The translations under genes were made by a program, and so were the position numbers. 64,000 bases of DNA from Cornus controversa (taxonomy: Eukaryota > Streptophyta > Magnoliopsida > Cornales > Cornaceae), in assembly GCA_026545225.1 (NCBI GenBank), contig CM048845.1, positions 107,024,533-107,088,532 on the forward strand, read 5' to 3'. The notes under the pieces are model-generated. The model saw only the letters and a list, made by a program, of their open reading frames with translations, did no database searches and had not been told where the DNA came from. Positions 1 through 13,100 of this stretch are shown here, piece after piece (the first letter of the stretch is position 1; each line of letters opens with the position of its first letter).

Positions 1-568
1 ATCTTTTAAACTCTACATGATCACTAATTATAAACAAGCTAGTAAAGGATTAAGCAAAGTTCATAACCAAAAAGTGATTTAGGCTATAAACGAAGACAAT
101 AGTACTAATTAAGAGGCACCTAATATCTTACTTCATCTAAATAGTATAGTTTCAGAAAATCTAGTTCTTTTTCTAAATCATAAAGTGTTGGAATGGAATG
201 TAAAAAGAAATAGTCTACAATCATATCACACTTATAGTGGGACCAATTGCTCACTCTCTCAGCTAATTACTTTTTAGGATAAAGCTTCACTTGGATTTAA
301 TTTTGTTTCATATATATTAGGTTTGTTATCTAATATTGGCATGTGCGCTTCAAGGTCTAAAGTCCCATACTAATTTTATATGCTATTATAAAAGAGAAAA
401 ATGGAATTTCACTTTATCTTCTCAGCTTGCTTATTTATTTCTTTTTTATCAACTTAATAAGCTTTTTGATAAATACAATTTAATGCAAATATATCACTTA
501 TAATCCAATCTATTTGAGACAAGACTATAGTGCTTCAGAGTCATAAATTGCCTTCTCATTTTTCTCAG
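1..568. other. AT-rich 5' flank of the aspartic protease gene
   Basis: No recognisable complete gene lies here. A short ATG-initiated reading stretch at 401-454 encodes a hydrophobic peptide of 18 residues (MEFHFIFSACLFISFLST) and then stops. It looks like the start of a secretory signal peptide, but no GT donor occurs between it and position 529, so it cannot be joined canonically to the protease exon. TATA-like sequence is present near 309-318. A pyrimidine-rich tract ending in AG at 567-568 looks like a 3' splice site. Confidence 0.5.
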
Positions 569-1836
569 CGAGACAAAATGGCGCCACTATATTGGAAATG
601 AAACACAAAGATTACTGCTCTGAACCCATAAATGACTGGAACAAGAGGCTTCAAAAACACTTGGTCTCTGATGATATTCGAGTTAAATCACTGCAAACCC
701 GAATCAGAAGCAGAGTTTATGGCCAAATTGAAGACATTTCTGACACTCAGATTCCTCTAATTTCTGGTCTTAAGCTTGAGACTTTAAACTACATTGTCAC
801 AGTTCAATTGGGTGGTCGAAACATGACAGTAATTGTTGACACAGGAAGTGATCTTACTTGGATACAATGTCAACCTTGCAAGCTATGTTACAACCAACAA
901 GATCCTCTCTTCAACCCTACCTCGTCTCCTTCATACCAATCTATTCCATGCAGTTCATCAACTTGTCAGTCTCTAGAATCCGCCACAGGGAATTCAGGAG
1001 TATGTGGGAGTGACCCACCGGTTTGTAACTATGCTGTTAGCTATGGCGATGGCTCATACACTCACGGGGAGCTGGCCCGTGATCACCTCTATCTTGGGAC
1101 AACTCCGGTTAATGATTTTGTATTCGGGTGTGGCCAGGACAACAGAGGTCTCTTTGGGGGAGCTTCAGGTCTTATGGGACTTGGAAGGAGTGAGCTCTCA
1201 TTGATTTCTCAAACATCCACAATTTTTGGTGGAGTTTTCTCCTATTGCTTGCCTTCATCTGGAGCCGAGGCTTCAGGTTCGCTTACTTTAGGCAGTGATT
1301 CTTCCGTTTACAAGAATTCAACACGCATTTCCTACACTAGAATGGTCCTTGATCCATTACTCTCCAACTTCTACCTTCTCAACCTTACAGGAATTAGTAT
1401 TGGTGGGGTGGCTTTACAAGCTCCGGGTTTTGGTGATCGCGGAATTCTAATTGATTCCGGGACTGTCATTACAAGGCTAGCGCCATCGCTTTACAAGGCT
1501 CTAAAAGAAGAGTTTCTGAAACAATTTTCAGGGTTTCCTACTGCACCAGGATTTTCAATCCTGGACACTTGCTTTAACCTTTCTGGTTATGAGGAAGTGA
1601 GCATTCCTACACTAAGGATGCACTTTGAGGGCAATGCTGAACTGAATGTGGATGTAACCGGGATCTTATATTTTGTAAAGACTGATGCATCTCAGGTGTG
1701 TTTGGCTCTTTCCAGCCTCTCCTACGAAGACGAGATCATGATTATTGGAAATTATCAGCAAAGAAACCTAAGGGTTGTATATGATTCTAAGGAGTCTAAG
1801 GTGGGATTTGCAAAAGAGACTTGCAGTTTCATGTAA
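569..1836 (+). CDS. Nepenthesin-type (A1B) aspartic protease, main exon; first exon not identified
   Basis: Secreted or vacuolar pepsin-like endopeptidase of the plant A1B (nepenthesin/CND41-like) family. After a likely acceptor at 568 the reading frame runs RQNGATILEMKHKDYCS and continues to a TAA at 1834-1836. Numbering from the codon at 592, the first catalytic motif is DTGSD at residue 83 and the second is DSGT at residue 288. The cysteine-rich insert typical of nepenthesins (WIQCQPCKLCY onward, residues about 90-146) and YGDGS (151-155) are present. The C-terminal IIGNYQQRNLRVVYD block is intact. No stop or frameshift interrupts this exon. The codon at 592 is TTG, not ATG, and the frame is open upstream only to a stop at 544-546, so the true N-terminus (signal peptide and start of the propeptide) must come from another exon or is lost. 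Family assignment is firm; the substrate is unknown. The gene converges on the polygalacturonase gene downstream. Confidence 0.9.
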
Positions 1837-2736
1837 ACATGAGAAGATTGGTATGGGTCGGTGTGTCTTTGTGAATATATTCGTTTGGAAGTGAAGCCCA
1901 AGTGACTCGATCCTTGGCAACATATATATATATGTTGAGTCTTTCATATGTTCAGTAATCTTATCTGTTAAAGTCATATATATATATATATATATATAGA
2001 TATAGATATCTATGATTAACTATAGGGGATGTGGTATAGCAAATATGAATGCAATTTTTGGTGATTTTTGAGTGTGTGAATGTAATAATGTAATTCTATA
2101 ATGCAAAGGGGGGATTATATATAAGGGGATAAACATTTGAATTGTATATTCATGGCAGTAAAATTTGTATCAGTATGTTTGTGTATGTGAAAACAGTTTA
2201 TGGGCATGGGCACATTCACTCTTACTAAGATTCCAGGAATTTTCATTTCTTTCCCTCCACTTAGAAATCAAACAGAGATTCAATAATTAAACTAATATAT
2301 GCACAAGTAAGTATGGAAACAAATGCAAGAAAAGATAAAGGAAATTTGTTTTACATGATTTGATGCTAACTCGATCATCTTGGAATGAGCAATATTTTTT
2401 GCAGTTTGAAGATGGAATATATATATATATATATATGTAAGGATTTGCAGAAGTGATACACAGATAACGAACATATTCGGGCCCACCATTGGAATTTCTC
2501 GTATTTGGAGCTTCTGTTCTTTTGCTAGTGTATTGGAAAATAGAAATTAGAAAATCAAATAAAGAAAGAGAGAGGAAAAATAATGTACTTCACTCTATGC
2601 AGTCCTGGTACAAAATGATTCCATTTGCTTGAGGAAGTACAACAATAAGGCCAAAGCCAGAAAGGCTAGAGAGTTCAAATCAGAATTATCATATCCATGG
2701 AAGTATATATATATATATAATATGATATATATATAT

Positions 2737-2791
2737 TAATATCACATCTACATATTGTATTGCATCAGACCAATATGTAGATGTGATATTA
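2737..2791. repeat. Perfect 21-bp-arm inverted repeat (hairpin)
   Basis: The arm at 2738-2757 (AATATCACATCTACATATTG) is repeated as its exact reverse complement at 2771-2790, with a 13-nt spacer. One more base pair extends the stem on the outside. It sits next to TA-dinucleotide tracts in the intergenic region between two convergent genes. It may be a small foldback element or a transcript hairpin. Confidence 0.75.
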
Positions 2792-3564
2792 TAATAATAG
2801 GGTGTTAAACAAACAAACTACAAACCTAGTGTTCTCCAAGTCAATCAGTCGACTAGGGTAACAAGGGTTAATAGATTTTTACATATACTTACCGATTTTA
2901 CACTGAAAATTAATGGAAGAAACTTAATGGAATTGGACGAGGGGTGAAATTTAACAGCTTTTTAAAAGAAAATTTCTAAGTTTAGCAGCTTTTTAAAAGA
3001 AAATTTCTTTCCTTAGACAATAAACTCACACACTTATTTGTCCCAACTCCAAGAGAATTCGAACCGAAAATGAGGGAGTTAATAGACACAAAAATAGTTC
3101 AGTGTTTTTCGATAAAGTTAGACAATTCAGTGCAATTTTGCTCCCACAACCCCACAATTGCGTAGAACAAATATGGACATCTATATATGAATATTTATAT
3201 ATAGGCATGGGCACATATATAAATAAATACAAGTGCTTGGCCTCATCCTAGGAGAACGAACAAGAGAGGAGTTGCATGGTATTGACTCGTTCCCGCAAGT
3301 TAATAATGTTGTGTGTTGCAAAACCATGTGCATGCAGGAAAGACAAAATCAACTTGCGATAACTTGTACACAGACAGACCATCAATTCCATTTTAAAAGC
3401 AATAAGAACTATAAACTGAAACGATGATTTCACTCTTCCCTCTGCCATGCATATGACCATCATAAAGGATCCATGTTAAAATTAATTGTTCTGCTCAATC
3501 ATACAGAAAAAGGAAGGAGATATAACAAAAATCATCTCTCCCTTTTCAGTTACATTACTCATTT

Positions 3565-3566
<2 letters not shown>

Positions 3567-3596
<30 letters not shown>
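3567..3596. repeat. CT dinucleotide microsatellite
   Basis: About 15 uninterrupted TC units in the intergenic region. Translated ORFs across it are low-complexity Leu-Ser or Arg-Glu artefacts. Confidence 0.9.
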
Positions 3597-3599
<3 letters not shown>

Positions 3600-4117
3600 A
3601 AAGAAGGCGACATGGGGGTAGGGAGTATCATGTTCATTTGTCCACACATCATCATCAACACCCCCTCTCCCCCAGATCCCTTTTCTTCAAAGGCATCATT
3701 GTTTACACGATGCCTTGATGAAAACCCACCAGTTTGCTGCATGGAGTGAAAACAGCCTTCGAATAATGGAAGTGGAACCACAAACCTTCCTTAGACTTGA
3801 CAGGGTCACTGGATGACCACGAAACTCAGGCAAATAAATGTACACTGAACAGTCGTGTTATACTAACCCTTAAGATGGCAGTCGCAGCATCCCCCTTCAC
3901 TTATTGTCACCAATAAACAAATCCTGGCAAATAAACATGATGGAAGCCATCCTCTTAATCACTTATTGAAAGTCGTCTCAAAATTGCGGCAGATTCATCT
4001 ACCACTGGTCCGCATCCTAATTGTTAAACATGTACACAGGGCAATTGGTCGTTCCTTACAGGAGGCCCAGGTCACTGAAAAAGCAGTATTTTAATTTCGG
4101 AACACAGGATCCCCTTC

Positions 4118-7100
4118 TCAAGACTCGTAATCTATATCAGTATTGTTCTGTAACGTTGATTGCTTAATCAACCTTTCATTTTCGTCATACTGATCAAAAT
4201 TTTCACATGGGGCAGGGAAAATGCTACCAATCACGCGACCTTGAACAAATGCGCATTGGAAGATGTGCTTCTTCTTGTATGTGATTCCAACAGACATGTT
4301 CCGGAAAGTGACATTCCGCACAGGAATCTCTCTGCTGCCATAGATACGTACCGGCACACGAACTCCCTGACCATGTACTCCATTGAAGCTTATGTCCTCT
4401 AGAATTGGAAGGGCTCTTGGGTCATAGCCTTCATCTGGGTGTTCATTGTAGTCTGTTTTTATCACAATCCCCACTCGAACATTTTCCAGTGTCAGGTTCC
4501 GGTAGGTTATATCTCGAACATATCCACCTCTGCCAAAGCTGGTTTTAATTCGAACACCCCTTCTTGAGTTCCATACATGGAGATTCTCAATAGTGATGTT
4601 TGAGACTCCACCGGACATCTCACTGCCTATTGATACTCCAGCACTGTTAAATTTTGAAGAACAGAGAACTCGGTGAACACGTTCAACATTGGAAGTGTCA
4701 GAATAAGGAAGTATCATGAAGTGTCGTAAAATATTACATAGATATTACCATCCTGATTTGTTGGAACATTCTCAACCCTAATCAATCAGCACATCTAAAG
4801 CAACAAATCTGTTGATATGAATACTGCTCCACCCTAAAGCAGAGTAACTGATAAAAAAACTGAGATATTTATGTGTTACGATAGAATGACAACCACTTAA
4901 GGCCACAACAACCCATGCCCATCCTACTCTTTTTAAATGAGAAATTCCAGATAATGTATGTTACAAAATAATAAGTGATGCTCGGTAACATTCAAGAATG
5001 GAGATGAAGTTCAAACTACAAGGGTCACTCAGGGTCATCAAGAATTAGTAATGAACCACATCATCTTTCTGAAAAGGTATGGACCTGGTTTTAGTAACTA
5101 ATCTTAGATAATATTTGGGTATACCAGGAAATGATTTGAGAAGAATAGGGCATGCCGTAGATGAACCAAGCTAATCCTGAATGGCTTGGACTTCACCAGA
5201 TAAAAAATCAGCTCATGTTGGTTTATTAAGTAAATGAGCTGAGCTTGAACAAAAATTTAGGTTGACTCATCAAATGAACCAAGCCCAATCAACCCTTAAT
5301 TCAGCTCGTGGATGAATTGTTAAGAGGCCATATATACTTGAAAGAAAAAGAAAAAAAAAACCTATCTCATTCACGGTTCCCATATATAACATTCCCACTT
5401 TGGTGTTCATGCTTTTGTAGTTTTGCCCATCTGCCTTTTTCAATTCTGTCTACCACTTCTTTGACCAATGAACAACGAAGTAATCCTTTAGTAATGAGCT
5501 CTCCTCTTCCTCCTCTCTCTCACGGCATTTTCTCTCTCTTCTCTCATACATTTTCAACCAACCTCACCTAACCCTCCACATCGGAAGTCAAGAAAATTCT
5601 CCTTCTATCTCATGTTTCTCTTTGCAAAACTCCGATGAACCTCATACTGATACCACCATTGCACATTGCAGCTTTTGGCAGTCATCAGGTGGTGGTGAAA
5701 GGGGTGATGAATGGACGGCATGCACATGGATTAGGTGAAGGGTGAGATTGAGAATGAGAATTTGTTACGGGTATCAATGCAGTGCAAAAATGTTGCAGTT
5801 ATAATGGGACAATGGTGAATCGGTTGCGAATGGTGGTGTACTGGTGTGTATAATGTACTTTATCTGCTGGGTTAAGCAGAGCGAAAAGGGTCCAGGATGG
5901 CCCAGCTGCGCCAGGGAAAAGAATAGAATGCAATTTGGTCCCATCAGATCTAAACAATCTTGTTGTTTTGAACATGAAGAGATAAAGAAGCCATTCTCGG
6001 ATTCTGTTCATTTAGAGATGCAGAATACGAACGGCACCTTGCTATGTACCAGATCCACCCCCCCCTCCCTCTCTCTCTCTCTCTGTATATGTATAGATGA
6101 TGTCTTGAATTTATATATTCTGAATTAGTTTTATATCAATAAAATTTGATGTGTAAAATGCTTGACATTATTTATATACTTCTACAATTATTTTTTTATT
6201 TTATATATAATTACATGTTTCGGTTCCAAATAATTGAATATGAAGTTCTGATTTGGGATATCAAGCATGTGAAATATGATTATAACGTTAGACTTCTACG
6301 TTGTTATTAGGATGCAGCTAGTGCTGGGTATAATAAAAAAAATCTTCTATGACTGGCTTCAATTGAACTAAATTTTAGTGGACTAAGAATTCTCCTTTAA
6401 ATGCAATTAAATTTAATTTGAGGCTTCTGATTTGTGTGCTGGTTGTTGCCAATTGAGAATATTTTTCTAAGTTCATGGCCAAAGAAACGTAGTGCAACTG
6501 TTAAATGCTGATTATTCTTCTTGGATGCTAGCGCAATCAGTTTTGCTCTTGCAGCTTCCCAAGTTTCTTCCAAGGTCTATACAGAGTGGCATAGCATTTT
6601 TTTACATAATGCTTCCATAATTTCATCCTAAAACAATTTTCTTAATCACTATTGATACTGAACTGGAGCTCGAGTTCAGCTCAGTGAATTTTCTTAATCC
6701 TAAATATGAGGACAACGTTAGACTTCAACGTTGTTATTAGGATGCAGCTCGTGCTGGGTATAATAATAATAAAAAAAATCTTATATGACTGGCTTCAATT
6801 GAACTAAATTTTAGTAGACTAAGAATTCTCCTTTAAATGCAATTAAATTTAATTTGAGGCTTCTGATTTGTGTGCTGGTTGTTGCCAATTGAGAATATTT
6901 TTCTAAGTTTATGGCCAAGGAAACGTAGTGCAACTGTTAAATGTGGATTCTTCTTCTTGGATGCTAGCGCAATCAGTTTTGCTCTTGCGGCTTCCCAAGT
7001 TTCTTCAAGGTCTATACAGAGTGGCATATCATTTTTTTACATAATGCTTCCATAATTTCATCCTAAAACAATTTTCTTAATCATTATTGATACTGAACTG

Positions 7101-10100
7101 GAGCTCGAGTTCAGCTCAGTGAATTTGCTATAATCCATATTGATTGAGAAGTTTGAGCCAGGCTTGCAAATTAAACAATCTAACTGAGAGCCTGTGCTTC
7201 CTCAAATATGTACAATAAGACGAGCAAAGTTTGAAAACATGTCAGAGCTCAACTTGAGCTGAAGGTGAGGTTGCATATCCTTGCTCCATGATCAAGCTAA
7301 AAGCTCGAACATGATCCTACTAGGCTCAGCAAGGCTGGCCCATTTGCAGCCTTAGAGAAGAAACTTGAGCGGAAAAATAGTGATGGAAGTCATGAAGGAG
7401 CAATTAGATGGGGAAACATGACATCAGACTCATTACATGGACTATGAAACTCCCAAGAAATTTCACCATTAATTGGAAAATAAACATAATTCATGGTTAC
7501 ATTTTTTATTGGATAAAAATGGAAAATAATTTAAATGGGAATGCTGTGAATGTTAGATGACCAGGTACGTATAATTTAACATTCATGGGAGAATTCTGTT
7601 GCATGAAACTACAATGGCAAGCATGATGTGTGCTCTATTTTTAGTTTGTTCTAAATTTATGGAGAAAAAGTATGCAACACCCCAGAAGCCAGAAGACAAT
7701 AGAAACAAATGTATAAACTGAACTGAAATTAAAACAGCAAAGAACTCTCACCTTATAACGGAGCGTACTATGAGATTACGGATGAGAATGTTAGTTGAAG
7801 GTCGGCCATAAGCAATGCCATACTGATCCCAACCACTCTTTATTGCCACTCCATCATCCCCCACACTAATATAACTGTCCTCTATCACCATATTTTCACA
7901 TGAATCTGCATGAACCACCAACACCAACTTCAGCTTCAAATGGTAAAAAAATGATATAACTAATACAGTATAATTGGGCCATCATTTAGCAATGCAAATC
8001 TATATCAAAGATGAACATTATTTTACACCTGCTGTATGGTCACATCTCCATAACTAGCATCACATGCATCTGAAACTAAGAACCCTGAGGTTCTTCAATC
8101 ACCATCTTCCTACAACCCACCTTTGAACCTATCCTACAACCCATCCTCAAACCTATTAACATGTCAATTTCAGGGATAAAAAAACCTTTTTACACGTTCC
8201 AACTCGTCGTTCCATGGGGATTCAACTGATAGGTAGAACTTATAAGATGAAGTAATTAACTAAAGTTTTTTAAAGCAGTTGATCTAATCCCTGTTCAAAT
8301 GATTTATGAATCTTATACAACTCTGGTCAAGTATTTACAAATACACACTCTATATTGTTCTTCCTTCCAGCACAATCCCCCACCTGTTCAATGTAACTGT
8401 TCTTTTCTTAAACTCATTCTATATAGACATTTCTGAAAAATCTAAATAACATAACTTTTAGCCTATGAAGTACGGACACGGATATGACACAATACGACAG
8501 ATCTAAAAAAACTAGAACTTAGACAGGGCAGGGATACATCAATAAATTAATAATATAAAATTTTATTATATAAACAAAAAATTAAATTTCACTAATTTTA
8601 TCCAAATTATCATGAATATAATCACTAATTTGGACTCAAAGTTGGATGGGTGTTGTTTAACTTGTTTTTATTTCCTATAACTTTATATATTGTTTATAAT
8701 ATCTTTTAAAATCGTATTAGAACCCTTTTATAAAAAAATGCAAAATTAATTATAAAAAAAAATGCAAAATTACTCCTACTGTGTCCTAAAAGTGTCTCAG
8801 ACATGTCCTTAATGTGTCCCACCATGTCCATGTTGTGTCCCATAGCCAAACGGGTGTATGGCCTTGTCTTGCCATTCATGCACCATGTCCATGTTGTGTC
8901 ACATAGCCAAACGGATGTATGGCCTTGTCTTGCCATTCATGCCACGAGGCACGGGGACGTAATGCAAAAGAAAACGTTGAACGAGTGAAATCTATAAAAA
9001 AAAACCTGTAATCTGAGACACTGAGAGTTATGGACTCTTTTCATGCACTCCCTGCTCAGCCATTTATGCAAAAATAAAAATGAAAAATCAAATAACAAGT
9101 CACTCCTAGCCGTGCTAGACAAGATGTTCCATGCATGTCCAACACCTCCATGGCACCCCCTAGAGGAGTTTCCGACCTTCCAAACTGTTAGCAGTTTTTC
9201 ATCAAAATCCCTACAACTCTGAGATTTGAGAGGAAAAACTAGACTCTACTTTCTCTTTTCAATTTGAATAACTAGCCTTTACTTTCTGTTTTCAATTCAA
9301 ATAATTAGCATAATTGGACAAAATGTTTGTTGCTGATTTTTAGTTTCCCAACTGCCTACTCGGAAAGTTTTCTAAGACGTAATGCTAGAGACCTGGGTTC
9401 CAGTCTCCCTAGGAGCTGGTGTACCTTCCTCCCCTAACAATACCAAATTACAACCCCATGGAAAAATAATAAGTTTATTCCATGGATATGTTGAATTTAA
9501 ACTGCCATGATACATTTGGTTTAAAAAGTGCCAATTCTTATGACCATGACTCCTACATATTGATGGGACGGAAATCTATTTCTTGGATTGCCTGCACTGT
9601 GATTATGTTACTATCTTACTGAGAATTAAACATGTTATTTCTCTTAAAATTGCTAATTATTTTGTCAATTTGATCAGCAAAATGCTTTTATGAAACTCCA
9701 CCAGTTTTCCATGACTTTCAGTTCCTAATTGTTATAGAGGATGAAAATTTGAGAGCCTGTGACCCATCACATAGTCAACTGGAGAAATCAACAAATCAGT
9801 GATTCAAACTTACCAGGATCTATTCCATCAGTGTTCGGGGCTCCAGAAACTGGAGCCAAAATGGTTACATTTCTGATAATGACGTTCTTGCAATCATAGG
9901 GATGGAGCGTCCAGAAAGGAGAATCGCGCAAAGTAATGTTAGAAATCTGAATGTCTCTTGACCACATGATCTGCACTAATGGGCCCCTTGTGTGGTTCAG
10001 TAGCTTTTTATGATACTTCTTCCACCATGTTTGACCTTGTCCATTTATGGTACCATTATACCCTGTTGATCAGTAATAGAATCATGCCAACCACATTCTA

Positions 10101-13100
10101 CTCAAATGATACTAGAGTAAGAAGGAAACGAAATTCTTTTATTACATATATGGTTAAATCAGTAGCACATTGCATAAAACAAGCTTACAATTTTGACGAT
10201 AGCTTGGAAAATTCTGTTAATAACAAAAAGTGAATGTGTGCATGCATTTAGGAATACACACACGCATAGATATAAATATATAAAAAAGTACATACATATA
10301 TCTATTGTGTTTCTAATAAAAATCAGCAATAAACAAAAAGGATGAAAAGAGAGAAAGTGAGCTTCATCTTCTTGAAGTTGACGGAATTTAATTTGCAATA
10401 TATCAAGGAGATGACTTCAGGCAACTTGTCTTTAGGTATTCCTGCTTTTTCTAATGTGGTTCCTTAGGATATGGTGATTCAGTATTAACCATGGCACTTA
10501 GAATGGATGATTGCTTTCACTGGTCACCATGTAAACTCAAACTATTTTTCTGACAGTTGTCCTTGTAGTCATCTGTGTTTATAACGCCATCTCTCACCCC
10601 AAAGAAGGGAACGAATGATTGGGAAATGAGAGCTTTAGAAAAGAATTACATCGTACTCAAATAACTGGTAAGAGAGGAAGCGCTATCTGGATGCAAGAAC
10701 TTGCTTGCAATCACGTTCAACTTCTATGAGTATGTTGATATAAAAGCTAGTCTAGTTGTCAACTGGTTTTACTTGAACTCAATCAAATTAACAGACCACC
10801 TTTTCAGCAGTTGCTAGGATGAATTCACTTGAAGGCCAAATATTACAAATCATCATCATCAATTAGCCCCAGCATCAACTTTGACATAAGATTGCCCTGT
10901 ATACCAAGTTAAGGGAAAAGAAAGGGAAGTGCGCTGGCTAAGAAAGCACTCTGCTGCAATTTGGTCAAATGCTGTGTTTGTTCTAGAATTTTTAGGTAAG
11001 AATCGAGGGATTTAGTGAACATTGCATAGGTATGTCAACAGAGCAGGTTCGGGAGGGGTCACCCCTATTCCAAACCCACCCTGCAGAGGAAATTCAATTC
11101 CCAACCCGCCCTACATCGGAATCGAAACAGGTTTGTGTTGTCCCACTATGTATACTTTTTTTCCAGAAAAAAATTCAATCTTGATTATATTTATGATTTT
11201 TTTATAGAAAAATCTATTTATAAACAAATACTTAACAATCATAATAACAAATTATGTTAACATTGAATTTAAAATTTCAAATTATCATGAAAAAACAATG
11301 AAAAGAAAAAGGCTCTAGCTAATAACATATAATTATTTAGTATTAATCAGGATGTGTTCAGACCGGATTCAGGTTATTAACTCTCTTCCGAACCCGCCAA
11401 TAACCTTATCAGAATGCACCCAAATCCAATAGGAGAGGTTCAATTGACATCCCTAACATTGCACAAGGATGGGTAGGCCAAGCTCAATTCATATTGAAAA
11501 TCAGTGGTAAAAGTTAAGTGGTGCAACTTGTAACTATACCATATCATACATATGAGAACCCAGATGACTAAATCCCAGGCAATGAGAAAGCCTCCACCAT
11601 AAATTCTTCACTTTTGTTTCTGTTTCCTGTTTTCTGAACAACATATATTAATAGTTTATAACCTTACTGTTGGTGATTGGGACAGTTAACTATCAATTTA
11701 GTTATAACTAAATATAGCAGTTACTCTATTTGTTAAAAAGGTAAACAAAAGAAGAGAAGATCAGATAATTGTCTGACGAGTGTCATGAACATATTAGGTG
11801 CTCAGATACCCAACATGGATTTTCTCAAGTAGAAATCATGCAAGGAAACGACTTCATAAAGTATTAACAAAAACCCTGCATAAGTCGGATTAAAAGTCGG
11901 AGAGACTCGGAGAGATAATACATAAGTAGTGCCCAACTTCCCAACAAAACACAACACCTTTTAGACCTTTTATCTTTTACATGTCTTCAATTGCAAATCT
12001 ATAATCAATTTGACCTGAAGTAGGTTGCAAAAGAGCATCTTTGTGACCACCCTCCTGCCCTCCAATTGCTCTTCTCCAAGGCAAAAGAACCCTTTGCAAT
12101 AATTGGTAATACAGGGTAGATCTAGGGGGTTGCTTCTCTGTATTTCTTTTTTTTTTGACAAGTAAGATTTCATTGAAAGAGCGCTCAAAAGGGGAACACA
12201 TCCCACAAACAAAGCTAGACCAAGGCGGTCTGCTGAACAAGAAAGGAATCGACAAAAGACACTATATCCTCCACAGATTTACAGACCCATCTCTGTACCC
12301 AAAAAAATAAAGTGTAAAGAATAGAGAATTTTAGAACCCATACTGGAGCCTCTACTATGTCAAAAATCCTCTTATCGCGTTCATGCCAAAGCCCCCACCA
12401 TAGGCAAAGGGGAACCATCCTCCAAACATCTCAGGCTTGCCTCCTAACTGTACATCCTCTCCAAGCCTCAAACAAACTCAACGGGGAATCCGGCATGACC
12501 CAAAAGACTCCAAAGAGGACAAACACCAATGCCCAACAGTCAAGAGCCATCGGACAATGCAAGAGAAGATGACTAACAGACTCCTCATCATTCTTACACA
12601 TACAGCAACAGTTGGCGTAAATCTTGCCTCTTTCTCAAATTATCAATGGTCAATATTCTCCCCAAAGCAGCCGTCCACCCAAAAAAGGCCACCTTGATAG
12701 GAGCTTTGGTGCGCCAAACTACCTTCCACAGGAAAGGTGGAGCACTTCCTGCCGAAAGACTCCTATAGAAAGAGCGTACCTCGAAAGAACCATGTTCGCT
12801 AAGAAATCCTCGATGTCCCTCACCTCCCAGTCCTGAAAAGGTCTCGCAAACTAAATGTCCCAACCAACCTTTCACTGTCAAGATGAAAACAATTAGCTAC
12901 CGGCTCCTCCTTATCCACAGCAATCCGAAACAGGCGTGGATAAGTGGTCTCCAAAGATCTCTCCCCGCACCACACATTCTTCCACATACTGACCCGTCCC
13001 CCACATTTCACCTTGAACCGAATACGCTTTGAAAATTCATTCCACCCTTTGCGGATGGCCTTCCAAACACCCACTCATGCCTGCTGCCTCACCACTAAGG

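Larger units (their letters stand above)
1837..4117. other. Intergenic region between convergent genes
   Basis: No coding region is seen. It contains several TA dinucleotide runs (about 1978-1998, 2420-2437, 2705-2720), a 21-bp-arm hairpin around 2737-2791, a short direct repeat of about 30 bp at 2955-3008 and a CT run at 3567-3596. Both flanking genes end into this interval, so their 3' untranslated regions and poly(A) sites are expected here. Confidence 0.6.
4644..7751 (-). other. Intron 4 of the polygalacturonase-like gene
   Basis: A 3.1-kb intron. It holds a pyrimidine-rich segment (about 5500-5560), a recent tandem duplication (6284-7126) and sequence with repeated GAGCTCGAGTTCAGC-like motifs near 5200-5320 and 7130-7330 that looks like degenerate transposon sequence. 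No exon missing from the gene is needed here, since the flanking exons join in frame. Confidence 0.7.

Noticed and set aside
9370-9425. tRNA-like stretch with GGTTCCAGTCTCCC
   Set aside because: Only a B-box-like motif; no convincing A box or cloverleaf.
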